From the NCBI GenBank assembly GCA_964652975.1, contig CAZZCN010000008.1:1-62247 (forward strand): a DNA stretch of 62,247 bases, read 5' to 3'. This document shows, in pieces, positions 46,564 to 56,288 of the stretch. Numbering within the stretch: position 1 is the stretch's first letter; every line of letters begins with the position of its first letter. The position numbers and the translations under genes were made by a program. The notes beneath the pieces are model-generated. The model did not search any database and had not been told where the DNA came from. It saw only the letters and a program-made list of their open reading frames with translations. This DNA is from CAZZCN01 sp964652975 (GTDB lineage Bacteria > Bacillota > Clostridia > Saccharofermentanales > UBA5734).

Positions 46564-48063
46564 ATGGAAAACGAAACAATCAAAAACACTATCAATAGTG
46601 AATACAAAGCAGTCTACGAAAATAATAGTGAAATTAATTCAAGCAAAAACATCGACGACGATATGAGTTTCTCGGACCGTCAAATGCTTGATTCTTTGTC
46701 AAGCCTCATAAGAATCCCCAGTGTTAAAGGCATGCCAGAGCCTGGCGCTCCTTTCGGAATTGAAACACTAAGAGCGCTTGAATACATGCTGTCCTTGGGC
46801 AACGAAATGGGCTTTACGACAAAGAACATTGATGGGTTTGCCGGATATATAGAATTTGGCGAAGGTTCAAAGGAGCTGGCCATTTTGTGTCATCTTGACG
46901 TAGTTCCCGCTGACAAGGGATGGTCTTCCAATCCGTTTGTGCCTGTTATTCATGATGGCAAAATCACAGGTCGTGGCACCAATGATGACAAAGGACCTGC
47001 CATTGCCGCTCTTTATGCAATGAAAGTATTAAAGGACGAAGGATTCATTCCACCCTGCCGCGTTCGATTGATTCTAGGTCTTGACGAAGAAAGCGGATGT
47101 GAATGCATGGCATATTATAAGACCAAGGAGAAAACTCCCGACATAGGTTTTACTCCGGATGCCAAATTCCCGGTCATCTATGCTGAGAAGGGGATTTTGC
47201 ACATAACAGTTTCAGGTGCTTTCCCACAAGTTAATTTGTCTGATAGCGAAATAAAAACTCAGTCATCTTCATTCTCTGCTGCCAACCCGCTTCCACACCT
47301 TTCACTAATTGGCATAAGTGGTGGCGAGCGCGCAAACATGGTGCCTGCAGAATGCACTTATTCATTTTTGGATTCTGTCTTTGATACTTCAAGTAACACA
47401 ATCAAGTCTGTTACCGTCCACGGCAAGCCTGGTCATGCAAGTATGCCTGAGAATGGTGAAAATGCTATTTCCAAAGCAGTCAATGAACTTTACGACATAT
47501 TTAAAGCTAATAATACCTCTCACCCGTTTCTTGATTTTTATAAAATTCACATCAACATGGAGACAGATGGAAAAGGGCTTGGAATTTCTGGTTCTGATTC
47601 ACTGTCAGGTGCTCTTACCTGTAATGTAGGATTGATATCATTTTCACAAAATCTATTGGAAATGACTTTAGATATACGATATCCTGTTACTTTTAACAGG
47701 GAAGCACTTATCAAAACAATCAGCGAGAAGATTTCCGCCTATGGAATGACAATAAAATCACATGGAGGCCTCGAGCCTATATATACAGACCCTGAAAGTG
47801 ATTTCATCCAGACCTTGCTAAAGGTATTCAACAAAACAACCAATAAATGCCTTACCCCGGTTGCTATTGGTGGTGGAACATATGCAAGATCAATGCCGGG
47901 TATTGTAGCGTTCGGCCCGAACTTCAACTCTGTGGATGATGTAGCACACCAGGCTGGAGAGTATATGCGCATTGACGATTTGTTTTTGTGCAGCAAAATT
48001 TACAAGAATGCTATCAGGGAATTAGCTTCAAAAATTCAAGATCAGAATCCTCAATTCAAATAA
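46564..48063 (+). CDS. M20-family dipeptidase (PepV/Sapep type)
   Basis: A 499-residue zinc peptidase expected to cut dipeptides in the cytosol. The metal-binding pattern is visible: CHLDVVP (first His and Asp), GRGTNDDKGP (bridging Asp), LDEESGCE (catalytic and metal Glu), and later TPDAKFPV and VHGKPGHASMPE from the lid domain. The first 38 residues are a poorly conserved extension. The gene ends in a 13-base tail-to-tail overlap with the transglutaminase-like gene. Confidence 0.9.
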   Translation: MENETIKNTINSEYKAVYENNSEINSSKNIDDDMSFSDRQMLDSLSSLIRIPSVKGMPEPGAPFGIETLRALEYMLSLGNEMGFTTKNIDGFAGYIEFGEGSKELAILCHLDVVPADKGWSSNPFVPVIHDGKITGRGTNDDKGPAIAALYAMKVLKDEGFIPPCRVRLILGLDEESGCECMAYYKTKEKTPDIGFTPDAKFPVIYAEKGILHITVSGAFPQVNLSDSEIKTQSSSFSAANPLPHLSLIGISGGERANMVPAECTYSFLDSVFDTSSNTIKSVTVHGKPGHASMPENGENAISKAVNELYDIFKANNTSHPFLDFYKIHINMETDGKGLGISGSDSLSGALTCNVGLISFSQNLLEMTLDIRYPVTFNREALIKTISEKISAYGMTIKSHGGLEPIYTDPESDFIQTLLKVFNKTTNKCLTPVAIGGGTYARSMPGIVAFGPNFNSVDDVAHQAGEYMRIDDLFLCSKIYKNAIRELASKIQDQNPQFK

Positions 48064-49859
48064 TCCCAGTTTAAATCGTCTTGTTTTTTCTTGAAAAGCA
48101 GTATAGACAGTGAAATCAAAACACCTATAATAATTATAGCGGTCACGATGATCATCGTAAGAGAAAGCTGAAACGACGGTGATGAAATATTTTTGATTGA
48201 AAGCACATTTCCTGTGAGCATAAGGTCCATAACAAGATTTTCACCTTTGACATAGACTGTTCCACTTAACTGTTCGGTGTTTTCTCCAAGAGAGATAACA
48301 ACAGGTAACTGCGCTATCTCGGTTCCGTTTATATCTTTAATATAGATTTTATAGCTGCCGGGCAGGATTCCTTTAAATTCATAAAAACCGTTATTTGCAG
48401 TTTGAGTTGTTTTAGATGTTGAATAAAGTTCAACTGTCTTGTTAATTATAGGATTCCCCTTTTCGTCAGTTATTATACCTGATATATTTACAATCAGTTG
48501 TGAATCATTTTTATTTGCTGTTTTTGCTATTCCATTAGCGGTGGAATTAGTATTGTCTGCGTTTACGCTGATTGATGATATCTTGACCGATTTTAAATTC
48601 GCATCCGTCTGTTTAGATAAACTCTTGGAACTGTTTACCGTCGTGACCGCAGGATTCCGAACCTCCCATTGCGAGGTTGCAGTCGCATAGTTGGATTTGG
48701 CTTGTGTTGGTGTTGGTGACAAAGTCGGCGCAGGAGGTTGTGTTATATTAATTATTTCTGGTGTTCCATTCCACTTTTTGGCGGCAATATAATATATAAA
48801 TCCGTCCTGTACAGGCTGCCATATGTGGTTTATTGATATTTCATCATCAGATCTTAAGAGAAAATTCTCTGAATTTTCGTCATTTTCCTTATCCGCTTGC
48901 CTGTAGACATATGGCGCAGGATTGTCTCCGGAAATCGGGTCATTCCATGTAAAATCTATGTGATACCAAAGCGAGCCCAGCTTTATCATGTTCCAGACAT
49001 GAGGGTTGATATCAGGATTTTCCGGCGGGGGTATTGGAGCACGTCCATCTATGGTGATAGAATCATAACCGGCTTTCTTAAGCATGATATACCCATACAT
49101 GGCGTATGCCTGGCAGACACCTCTAGGATAACCGTTGATAATATCGCTGCCTTTATCCATAATCATTTGATATGCAGTGTATATGGCATTTTCTGATTCA
49201 TTTTCAACAAACACCCGGTAATCATATTGAAATGTTCTGAAAAGAAAATTGTTGATTGACTTTAGTCTGTCATAATCGGTTGTTTTGGATTTATATTCAT
49301 TTGAATTTAAAAACGCACTGACATGACTCTCAACTGCCATTCTTGCCGCTAATGCGTTTGTTCCGTCATGCCAGGTAATATCATATATTAATTCTAATTC
49401 TCCTACCTCTTTTATAACCCCGTTTACCGGTTCGCCAACACTAATAGAAGCTCCAAGCGACCATCCCGACATAGCCAGTCTGGTATAAGCATTGTAATTA
49501 CCAGCGCTCATCTTCATAAGCTGCTGATTGAAAATATCTTGAATTTCAGGTCTTAATTCAAAAGTATTGTTAACAATAACAATATTACCTTTTGCGTCAG
49601 TTTTGAGGATTTTCTTTGCAGCTGCTATACCGTAAGTTGTAAACGTCGCAGACGTAAGCATTTTGTCAAAAGCATTCTGAAGTGTATTTCTTAAATTTAA
49701 TTCAACAGTCGTTGGATCAGTAGGTGCTGGCTCGGCAGCATCGATGAACGGATTGAAAATATAAATTTTAGAGATTACCATCGAAAAAACGATTAAAATT
49801 ATTGCAAGTATTTTTACAAAATACGAATTTCTACTTGTATTATGGTTTGTACTTTCCAT
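48051..49859 (-). CDS. Membrane-anchored transglutaminase-like protein
   Basis: A 602-residue extracytoplasmic protein. An N-terminal hydrophobic helix (15-35) acts as signal or anchor. A transglutaminase-like domain shows the Cys-His-Asp triad: Cys in RGVCQAYAMYGYI, His in PHVWNMIK and Asp in WYHIDFTWND. After a Thr/Pro and Ser/Asn-rich linker comes a carboxypeptidase-regulatory-like beta domain (GIITDEKGNPI ... ENGFYEF-like), and a C-terminal membrane helix (about 570-590) with a short basic tail. It likely acts on peptides or proteins at the cell surface as a protease or crosslinker; substrate unknown. Confidence 0.85.
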   Translation of the reverse strand: MESTNHNTSRNSYFVKILAIILIVFSMVISKIYIFNPFIDAAEPAPTDPTTVELNLRNTLQNAFDKMLTSATFTTYGIAAAKKILKTDAKGNIVIVNNTFELRPEIQDIFNQQLMKMSAGNYNAYTRLAMSGWSLGASISVGEPVNGVIKEVGELELIYDITWHDGTNALAARMAVESHVSAFLNSNEYKSKTTDYDRLKSINNFLFRTFQYDYRVFVENESENAIYTAYQMIMDKGSDIINGYPRGVCQAYAMYGYIMLKKAGYDSITIDGRAPIPPPENPDINPHVWNMIKLGSLWYHIDFTWNDPISGDNPAPYVYRQADKENDENSENFLLRSDDEISINHIWQPVQDGFIYYIAAKKWNGTPEIINITQPPAPTLSPTPTQAKSNYATATSQWEVRNPAVTTVNSSKSLSKQTDANLKSVKISSISVNADNTNSTANGIAKTANKNDSQLIVNISGIITDEKGNPIINKTVELYSTSKTTQTANNGFYEFKGILPGSYKIYIKDINGTEIAQLPVVISLGENTEQLSGTVYVKGENLVMDLMLTGNVLSIKNISSPSFQLSLTMIIVTAIIIIGVLISLSILLFKKKQDDLNWDYLN

Positions 49860-50050
49860 TAACAGACATCCTCGCTAGCTATACCCTAAATATATAAATT
49901 TATTTCTATGGTCATTCTTTGCACAGCGGTATCATTTTAATACTTTTCTGCCTAAAAAGCATCACTTAAAGCATATTTTCATCACATTGCAACATAGTTT
50001 CGAAGTTTGTTTATACAATAAATAGTCACAAATTGATAATACAGTGTCTA

Positions 50051-50830
50051 TTACAATTCTTGTCTTTTAAAAACAATCGCTGACAGCAAGATCAGTAAGA
50101 AAATCCCTATTACGGTTGTAACAATGCTTTTCGTATAATCAGAAAAGACATTCAATCCTGCACTTATTTGATATGCCGCTTCATTAAGCTTCATAGGAAA
50201 CCAATCAGAAATTTTCGGTATTATAGAAAGAATGCTGAGAACAAAATATCCACCTATTGCAATCAATGCACTGAATGATGTCTTGTTGGTCATGGTACTG
50301 GCAAAAAAAGTAAAGGCAAGTATAAACAGCGAAAACAACAGATACATCAAAACTCCTATAAATGAAGCACCTGTTGGAAACTTGTCAAAAAGCAGGTACG
50401 TGTAAATATAAAATACAGCATATGACGGAATAAGCGTTGCTGTAACAATAAGTGATGCTGCCACGTATTTAGATAACATAAATATGTTTCTTGAAACCGC
50501 CTTGGTCAATATCAAAACTGCGGTACCTTTGGATTTTTCGTCTGAAACTATCCCCATGAAAATCAAAATCTGCACGAATATTCCCATCTGCGTCAGATTC
50601 TTGTAATATTGGAGATAGGAATCAATTATCGTAGGGGGTGGAATCTCTATCGGTATTCCAATGGATTCCCCTGAAGTTCCAATCATGAAAGAAATTATTT
50701 CCGGAAGGTATCTGGCGGTAAGCGGGCTCATTATTCCGAAAAGGAGAAGAACTATCAGCATAACTATGAATCTGCTCTTTTTGAAATTTTCAGTAAGTTC
50801 TTTCTTAAGCATAACCCAAAATATTCTCAT
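50051..50830 (-). CDS. ABC-2 type transporter permease
   Basis: A 259-residue membrane protein with six predicted helices and the soluble loop GIPIEIPPPT between helices 1 and 2, typical of ABC-2 exporters encoded after a matching ATPase. The ATG overlaps the ATPase stop as ATGA, with GGAGGTG upstream. A helix cluster near FMGIVSDEKSKGTAVLILTKAVSR matches the family's conserved second helix and loop. Substrate cannot be told from sequence. Confidence 0.88.
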   Translation of the reverse strand: MRIFWVMLKKELTENFKKSRFIVMLIVLLLFGIMSPLTARYLPEIISFMIGTSGESIGIPIEIPPPTIIDSYLQYYKNLTQMGIFVQILIFMGIVSDEKSKGTAVLILTKAVSRNIFMLSKYVAASLIVTATLIPSYAVFYIYTYLLFDKFPTGASFIGVLMYLLFSLFILAFTFFASTMTNKTSFSALIAIGGYFVLSILSIIPKISDWFPMKLNEAAYQISAGLNVFSDYTKSIVTTVIGIFLLILLSAIVFKRQEL

Positions 50831-51780
50831 GCTTTTGTCACCTCCAAAAAAATGTCCTCCAGCGAAATGGCTAGTGAATTGAACTGTTCAAATGCCAGGT
50901 TGCGCGAAGCTGCTATTCTAATGATATCCCGTTGTGCGGATGGTCTGTCAGCCACTTTTATCAGAAGCGACCTATCACCTTTAAAATCAGCATTCTGGTA
51001 CCAGACACTCTTTTTTATTTCGTCGTTGAAAGAATAAATCTCGTCTTTGGAAATAAATTCGGGAAAAGCAACGCTTACGCATTTATTGTCAAATTGCATT
51101 TTAAGGTCAGAAACACTGCCCTGCTGCAAAATTCTGCCTTTATCGATTATGGCTATGCTGTCACAAACCCTTTCGATATCAGAAATAATATGAGTAGAGA
51201 AAAATATTGTCGTTTTGCCTTTAAGCCTTGTGAGTATCTCCATTACCTCAAATCTACCGGTTGGGTCAAGGGCTGACGCCGGCTCATCCATAAGTACAAT
51301 GTCAGGTTCATTTATCAGAGCCTGGGCAATACCGAGTCGTTGTTTCATGCCACGTGAAAAAGAGGCGATTCTCTTATTTACATTATTAAGACCGACAAGG
51401 TCAAGCAGTTCAAGTGATTTCATCTTACGCGTCTTTGCATCAAAACCGTAAAGGTCTGCGCAAAAACCCAAAAATTCAACAGGTCTCATGTACCCGTAGC
51501 ATTCAGGCACGTCAGGAAGGTACCCTATTTTCTCCCTGCCCTTCATATTGCCAAAGCTCACGTTTGTTCCCTGAAGTTTTATCGAGCCGCTATCAGGATT
51601 GGTGAGACCTGCCAGCATTTTTAATGTCGTTGTCTTCCCCGCTCCGTTGGCGCCGAGAAATCCGAACACGCTGCCTTTGGGTACTGACAGGTTCAAATCA
51701 TCTACCGCTTTTATCTGATTATATTTTTTGGTCAGATTAATTATCTCTATAGCAAAGCTTTCGCTTTCTGTCACGCTCAT
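50827..51780 (-). CDS. ABC transporter ATP-binding protein
   Basis: A 317-residue ATPase. Walker A GANGAGKTT, Q-loop region YLPDVPECYG, signature SFSRGMKQR, Walker B IVLMDEPASALD and the switch His (FFSTHIISD). The C-terminal 90 residues are the usual extension of ABC-2 exporter ATPases. The ATG at 51780 overlaps the preceding gene's stop (ATGA), with GGGAGG upstream; 49 further in-frame residues are an overlap artefact. It pairs with the following permease. Confidence 0.94.
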   Translation of the reverse strand: MSVTESESFAIEIINLTKKYNQIKAVDDLNLSVPKGSVFGFLGANGAGKTTTLKMLAGLTNPDSGSIKLQGTNVSFGNMKGREKIGYLPDVPECYGYMRPVEFLGFCADLYGFDAKTRKMKSLELLDLVGLNNVNKRIASFSRGMKQRLGIAQALINEPDIVLMDEPASALDPTGRFEVMEILTRLKGKTTIFFSTHIISDIERVCDSIAIIDKGRILQQGSVSDLKMQFDNKCVSVAFPEFISKDEIYSFNDEIKKSVWYQNADFKGDRSLLIKVADRPSAQRDIIRIAASRNLAFEQFNSLAISLEDIFLEVTKA

Positions 51781-52004
51781 TCGTCGTTCCTCCCGAAAAA
51801 GAGGTAGATTACCGGCCCGATGATATTGACAAATATTATTATAAGCAACCATCCCCATTTTGGAAGGTACTTTGGCGGTGACTGCGCGCCGATAAGTTTT
51901 ATCAGCGAATAGATCATCAGTGACCATTGCAGTAGAATAATGGGGATTAGAAACGGCAGGATCTCCTTTAGCATTTCAATTGAATCGTTTATTTCGTAAC
52001 CCAT
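51777..52004 (-). CDS. Small two-helix membrane protein (PLDc_N-type)
   Basis: A 75-residue protein with two hydrophobic helices and the family ending IIGPVIYLFFGR, as in the N-terminal part of cardiolipin-synthase-like proteins and in stand-alone partners of ABC-2 exporters. GAGGAGG precedes the ATG by 10 bases. It is the first gene of a three-gene operon with the ATPase and permease, joined by overlapping stops and starts. Confidence 0.85.
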   Translation of the reverse strand: MGYEINDSIEMLKEILPFLIPIILLQWSLMIYSLIKLIGAQSPPKYLPKWGWLLIIIFVNIIGPVIYLFFGRNDE

Positions 52005-52420
52005 GTTTTTATAACCTCCTCGCTTGTTGTCTGAAAATCACTTGAAATATAATGTTTTTAGTTTTCCATGTGCTAAATGTAGTAAAATGTATTTGCTGCT
52101 AATTATCATCGTAGAATTTTGTTATTGTCAAAGCAAAATCCATGTATATTTTATCACTTTGTATAACTAATGCATATTATTTTTTGATTACAAGGACAAT
52201 TATTATCTATTTTTTCCCTTTACAAAACCGGCTCAGAGTAGTAAATTTATTACTGTTGCGCATATGAATTTGAAATTTGAATGTGAAAATATTGATATTA
52301 TGCTTATCTCGACACAATAAAATTCAATGTAATCAACCCTGACGCCAATAAAAGTGCAAAACTTAAATTTTGAATAATATATTAATATTTAGATGTACAT
52401 ATAAAGGGGATAAATATAAA
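52005..52420. other. Divergent intergenic region between the ABC operon and the SulP gene
   Basis: AT-rich. It holds the promoter of the ABC operon at 52102-52131 and, for the SulP side, only a weak TTGAAT-16-TATGCT pair near 52277. No repeats or small genes seen. Confidence 0.5.
52102..52131 (-). promoter_or_regulatory. SigmaA-type promoter of the ABC exporter operon
   Basis: On the minus strand a perfect TTGACA, an 18-base spacer and GATAAT. Initiation near 52095 leaves a leader of about 90 bases. Confidence 0.65.
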
Positions 52421-54010
52421 ATGTTCAGACCGAAATTATTTGAAACTATGAAAGGCTACAGCAAGGATCAATTTTCGAACGACCTTGTTGCTGGAATTCT
52501 AGTTGGAATAATTGCAATTCCGCTATCTATTGCTTTAGCAATTTCATCAGGCGTTACGCCGCAGCAAGGTCTTCTGACTGCCATTATAGCAGGATTTGTT
52601 GTATCTTTTTTCGGTGGAAGCCGTGTACAGATTGGAGGTCCCACTGGTGCCTTTGTTGTTATTATTTACGGAATTATTGTTAATTTCGGATATAGCGGGC
52701 TGGTAGTTGCAACCTTGATGGCCGGTATACTTCTTATAATTATGGGTATACTGAAGTTCGGTACGATTATACGATACATCCCATGCACTATTACAACGGG
52801 GTTTACGTCAGGTATTGCAGTGGTTATCTTTTCACAGCAGATTAATGATTTTCTGGGACTGGAAATCAAAAAGATTCCGGCGGAATTTTACGATAAAATT
52901 CATTCAATTATTATTAATATGAATCATTTAAATATTTACAGTCTTTTGACCGGTGCTCTCGCACTGGCTATTATCATCGTCTGGCCCAAGATCAACAAGC
53001 GGATACCTGGAGCGCTTATTGCAATTCTGGTTACTTCTGTTTTGAGCATAGTATTTGATTTCCCTATCGAAACAATAGGAAGTCGTTTCCCGACGCTTTC
53101 TGCAGCACTTCCCAAATTCGCAATGCCTGTCATCGATGTCTCACAACTCTCAAGTCTTATCGGTCCAGCTTTTACCATCGCCATTTTGGCGGGTATCGAA
53201 TCTCTTATGTCTGCTGTTGTTACCGATAAACTTGTTATTGACAAGCACGATTCCAATACCGAATTGATTGCTCAGGGAATGGCAAACATTGCATCTGTTC
53301 TGTTCGGCGGAATACCTGCAACCGGAGCGCTTGCAAGGTCAGCGGCAAATGTCAAAAACGGCGGAAGAACGCCTGTAGCCGGTATAGTCCACTCAATCAC
53401 TGTCCTGGTGATAATGCTTCTTCTAATTCCATTCGCCAAGATGATTCCTATGACCACTCTGGCTGCTATTCTAATTGTTGTAGCTTATAATATGAGTGAA
53501 TGGCGTGTATTTAAAGCCCTGCTGAAGACTCATCCCGCTGATATCATGGTACTTGTAATCACTTTTCTTCTGACTGTCTTTCTTGACCTGGTTGTTGCAA
53601 TCGAGATTGGCATGCTTCTGGCTGTGGTTGTTTTCATGGTATCAATGGCAAATAAGTCCAAGGTAGTCCTGAACAAGGATCTAAGCACAGCCGAAATCAA
53701 AGTCCTCTCCGTAAACGGACCGTTCTTCTTTGCAGCTTCGGATCATTTTGCAGAATATATTAAAATACATTGCAAGGGTGCCAGAATCGTTATCCTGTCC
53801 CTCGAAAACTCTTATCACATGGACGCTACAGGAATCGGCGCCTTGGTTAGCATTGTGGAATTCTGTAAGCTTTCCGGTATTAAACTGCTATTGACAGACA
53901 CCAAGGAGGACATCCAGATCCTATTCGAAAAGACAGAATTTGTGGCACTAGTGGGAGAGCATAATATGTACGACTCCGTCACCGATGCCCTCGCCTCTGT
54001 GACTGGTTAA
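52421..54010 (+). CDS. SulP-family inorganic anion transporter
   Basis: A 529-residue membrane transporter. Ten or more helices precede a cytosolic STAS domain (about 430-529; ILSLENSYHMDATGIGAL). The conserved entry KDQFSNDLVAGILVGIIAIPLSIALAIS-like helix 1 (only its start quoted: NDLVAGILVG), and IGGPTGAFVV in helix 3 identify the family. Such proteins carry sulfate, bicarbonate or related anions; the substrate is not decided by sequence. AAAGGGG lies before the ATG at 52421; 17 in-frame residues upstream are ignored. Confidence 0.93.
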   Translation: MFRPKLFETMKGYSKDQFSNDLVAGILVGIIAIPLSIALAISSGVTPQQGLLTAIIAGFVVSFFGGSRVQIGGPTGAFVVIIYGIIVNFGYSGLVVATLMAGILLIIMGILKFGTIIRYIPCTITTGFTSGIAVVIFSQQINDFLGLEIKKIPAEFYDKIHSIIINMNHLNIYSLLTGALALAIIIVWPKINKRIPGALIAILVTSVLSIVFDFPIETIGSRFPTLSAALPKFAMPVIDVSQLSSLIGPAFTIAILAGIESLMSAVVTDKLVIDKHDSNTELIAQGMANIASVLFGGIPATGALARSAANVKNGGRTPVAGIVHSITVLVIMLLLIPFAKMIPMTTLAAILIVVAYNMSEWRVFKALLKTHPADIMVLVITFLLTVFLDLVVAIEIGMLLAVVVFMVSMANKSKVVLNKDLSTAEIKVLSVNGPFFFAASDHFAEYIKIHCKGARIVILSLENSYHMDATGIGALVSIVEFCKLSGIKLLLTDTKEDIQILFEKTEFVALVGEHNMYDSVTDALASVTG

Positions 54011-54356
54011 AACTTCGCAATACGGCGTCGGCGTCAGTTTCAAATTCGATTACATATCTATATATGCAAAGTGATAAAACTTCGTTTTATCACTCTTGGA
54101 GAATCTGATGAGACCAGATTCTCTGCACAAATTTGAATAATACTTTCATTAATATACTAAGAAATTTTTCAATCCTCTGAGAATCCAATCGAGTAATCTC
54201 AGAGGTTGCGTCACTGCAAATTTTATATTCTGCAGATTCTCTCATAGAGCTAAAACTTTTGATTTGGCTTTTGCTACGTTGGCGTAAAAAATGCGAAGAA
54301 GATTTGCCTAAGCAAATCTTCCATAGAGTCAAAACTAAAAGTTTTGACTCTCCTTA
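54011..54356. repeat. Hairpin-rich region between convergent SulP and acyl-CoA synthetase genes (copies E, C and B)
   Basis: At the left, GTGATAAAAC-TTC-GTTTTATCAC (54071-54093), TCTTG, then GAGAATCTG-loop-CAGATTCTC (54099-54123). In the middle, CCTCTGAGA with TCTCAGAGG (54174-54205) and AGATTCTCTCATAGAG (54235-54248). At the right, GAAGATTTGC-CTAA-GCAAATCTTC (54298-54321), CATAGAG (54322-54328) and the 12-base-pair hairpin 54325-54351. The right copy is the same design as 15800-15853, and the left one is its mirror in opposite orientation. Each lies downstream of a gene end. Confidence 0.65.
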
Positions 54357-56069
54357 TTACTTTTTCTGGTTCACTGGTATGAATGCTGCACGCTTGATTT
54401 TCTTGGTTGTGGTTTTCTCGAATTCAGTTTCCTTTATTTCAAAGTTTTTGATGGATTTATAGCCGGTAATCATTTTATTTACTGCTTTTATCTGTTCGCC
54501 GATCAACTGTCTTACCTTCTCATCAGTATACTGTTCGCCAAGTTCTTCCTTAAGCAGGTCATAATCTGGGAATATAGCCGCATTGACAACGGTGTCCCCA
54601 TCATCCTCCTGCTTGCCGTAGACAAGAACCTCCTTGATGTATGGCTGTCTCATAACAAGCGTCTCTATCTCCTCGGGGAAAATATTCTTGCCGTTTTTGG
54701 TAATGATTACATTTTTCTTGCGTCCGGTTATAAAGACAAAATTATCGTCGTCAATATAACCTATGTCTCCGGTATGAAAATATCCGTCGATGATTGCTTC
54801 CTTGGTTGCCGCTTCATTTTCGTAGTATCCGAGCATGACGTTAGGCCCCTTGCCGATTATTTCGCCGTTGCCATTCTCGTCAACATCGATTATCTTCACA
54901 TCGACACCAGGCAAAATCATTCCTGCAGCGGAATTTTTATAGAATATATCACGGTTTACAGCCAGTATCGGGGAGCATTCTGTAAGTCCATAACCTTGTA
55001 CAACGTTAATGCCTATATTCTGCATCGAGCTTATAATATCCGGATCAATCGGTGCCCCGCCTGAAATCAGGAGCTTAAGATGTCCACCAAAAGTATCATG
55101 CACCTTTTTGAACAGTTTCAAGCGGACGTCTACCCCGATTTTTCTCAAAGCGTTGCTTATCGCTATAGCTTTTTTTAGTTTTGATGCATTTTCTTTAGAA
55201 AAAATCTTACGATAAAACGACTCGATCATCAGTGGTACAACGTTCATTATGGTAACTTTTGACTCCTGCATGTTCTTTACGATATATCGCAAGCCTTCGC
55301 ACTGTGCGACGGTTGACCCTCTGTAAACCTGGCACAAGAATCCACAAGTGCATTCATACGTATGATGAAGAGGCAATACAGATAAAAATGTATCCTCGGG
55401 TCCGATATACAACATTTTGCACATTTCCATAAGATTGAAGCTGATATTGTGATGCGATAGCATTACTGCTTTTGAATCCGATGTAGTACCGGAAGTAAAA
55501 AGCAGAATTCTCATTTCGTCAGGCTCGATTCTGGCGTCAATAAAGGACCTGTCGCCGCCTGACACAAGATCCCTGCCCTTGCCATGCAAACTCCAAAACG
55601 ACAAAACATCCGCTGTATCATTCTTCTCATCCATTGAAATATAGTATTTGACACCGTTAATATCCTTCTTGATATCGTTTATATCCTGTTCTTTCATTTG
55701 AGAGTAGATGACCACGTTACAATGCGCCCTGTTGATGAGGTTTGCGATTTCACCCTTTGGAAGCTCTTTGTCAAGTGGAACAACAACACCGGTGCCATTG
55801 ACCGTTGCCAGGTAGGAAATGTACCATTCATAACGGTTTTCACCTATAATTGCAACACGTAATTCTTCAATACCAAGGCTTATAAGCGCGGTTCCAAAAG
55901 AAGTAACATCTTCACCGTACTGGCTATATGACACTTTCTTATAGTCTTCGCCTTTCTGTTCCTTGATAAGAAAAACTGGCTTGTCTCCATATATAGAGAC
56001 GCTCTGGCTTAGCATGTCCTTCAGGTCTGTTAATGTTCTTACTTCATAAAAAGGTGCATTCTTGTTCAT
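54357..56069 (-). CDS. AMP-dependent long-chain acyl-CoA synthetase-like ligase
   Basis: A 570-residue adenylate-forming enzyme. The AMP-binding motif is LLFTSGTTSDSKAVMLSH, with core motifs GYGLTECSPI and YFHTGDIGYIDDD, and the C-terminal Lys region GRKKNVIITKNGKNI. It activates a fatty or other carboxylic acid to an acyl-AMP and then acyl-CoA; no acyl-carrier or thioesterase gene is adjacent. AGGAGGG precedes the ATG. The gene ends 4 bases before the right-hand hairpin repeat. Confidence 0.92.
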   Translation of the reverse strand: MNKNAPFYEVRTLTDLKDMLSQSVSIYGDKPVFLIKEQKGEDYKKVSYSQYGEDVTSFGTALISLGIEELRVAIIGENRYEWYISYLATVNGTGVVVPLDKELPKGEIANLINRAHCNVVIYSQMKEQDINDIKKDINGVKYYISMDEKNDTADVLSFWSLHGKGRDLVSGGDRSFIDARIEPDEMRILLFTSGTTSDSKAVMLSHHNISFNLMEMCKMLYIGPEDTFLSVLPLHHTYECTCGFLCQVYRGSTVAQCEGLRYIVKNMQESKVTIMNVVPLMIESFYRKIFSKENASKLKKAIAISNALRKIGVDVRLKLFKKVHDTFGGHLKLLISGGAPIDPDIISSMQNIGINVVQGYGLTECSPILAVNRDIFYKNSAAGMILPGVDVKIIDVDENGNGEIIGKGPNVMLGYYENEAATKEAIIDGYFHTGDIGYIDDDNFVFITGRKKNVIITKNGKNIFPEEIETLVMRQPYIKEVLVYGKQEDDGDTVVNAAIFPDYDLLKEELGEQYTDEKVRQLIGEQIKAVNKMITGYKSIKNFEIKETEFEKTTTKKIKRAAFIPVNQKK

Positions 56070-56238
56070 AATTCCCTCCTGTTTGTGAATTTAGTAAACT
56101 TCTAATGATAATAACCGACCATTACGTGAATAAAACCAAATCAAGCTAAATATTGTTATGTGGAACTTTTTGTATCGTGATAATTATAACATTAATTATA
56201 TTTATTTGAAGATAAAAATACATAATTACATAAAAAAA

Positions 56239-56259
56239 CTCCCCGTGTTTTGCGGGGAG
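56239..56259 (-). terminator. Intrinsic terminator after fba
   Basis: On the minus strand CTCCCCG and CGGGGAG form a stem around a 7-base loop, followed by TTTTTTTATG. It lies 30 bases past the aldolase stop. Confidence 0.9.
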
Positions 56260-56288
56260 CCTTTATTTACTGTTGATTGACGGATATT

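Noticed and set aside
54090..54332. 80-residue minus-strand frame between SulP and the acyl-CoA synthetase gene
   Set aside because: It is composed of the hairpin repeats themselves and has no RBS or recognisable domain.
56239..56259. Possible third copy of the GGGGAGTTTT structured element
   Set aside because: It is a plain short terminator hairpin with a T tract and lacks the inner hairpins.
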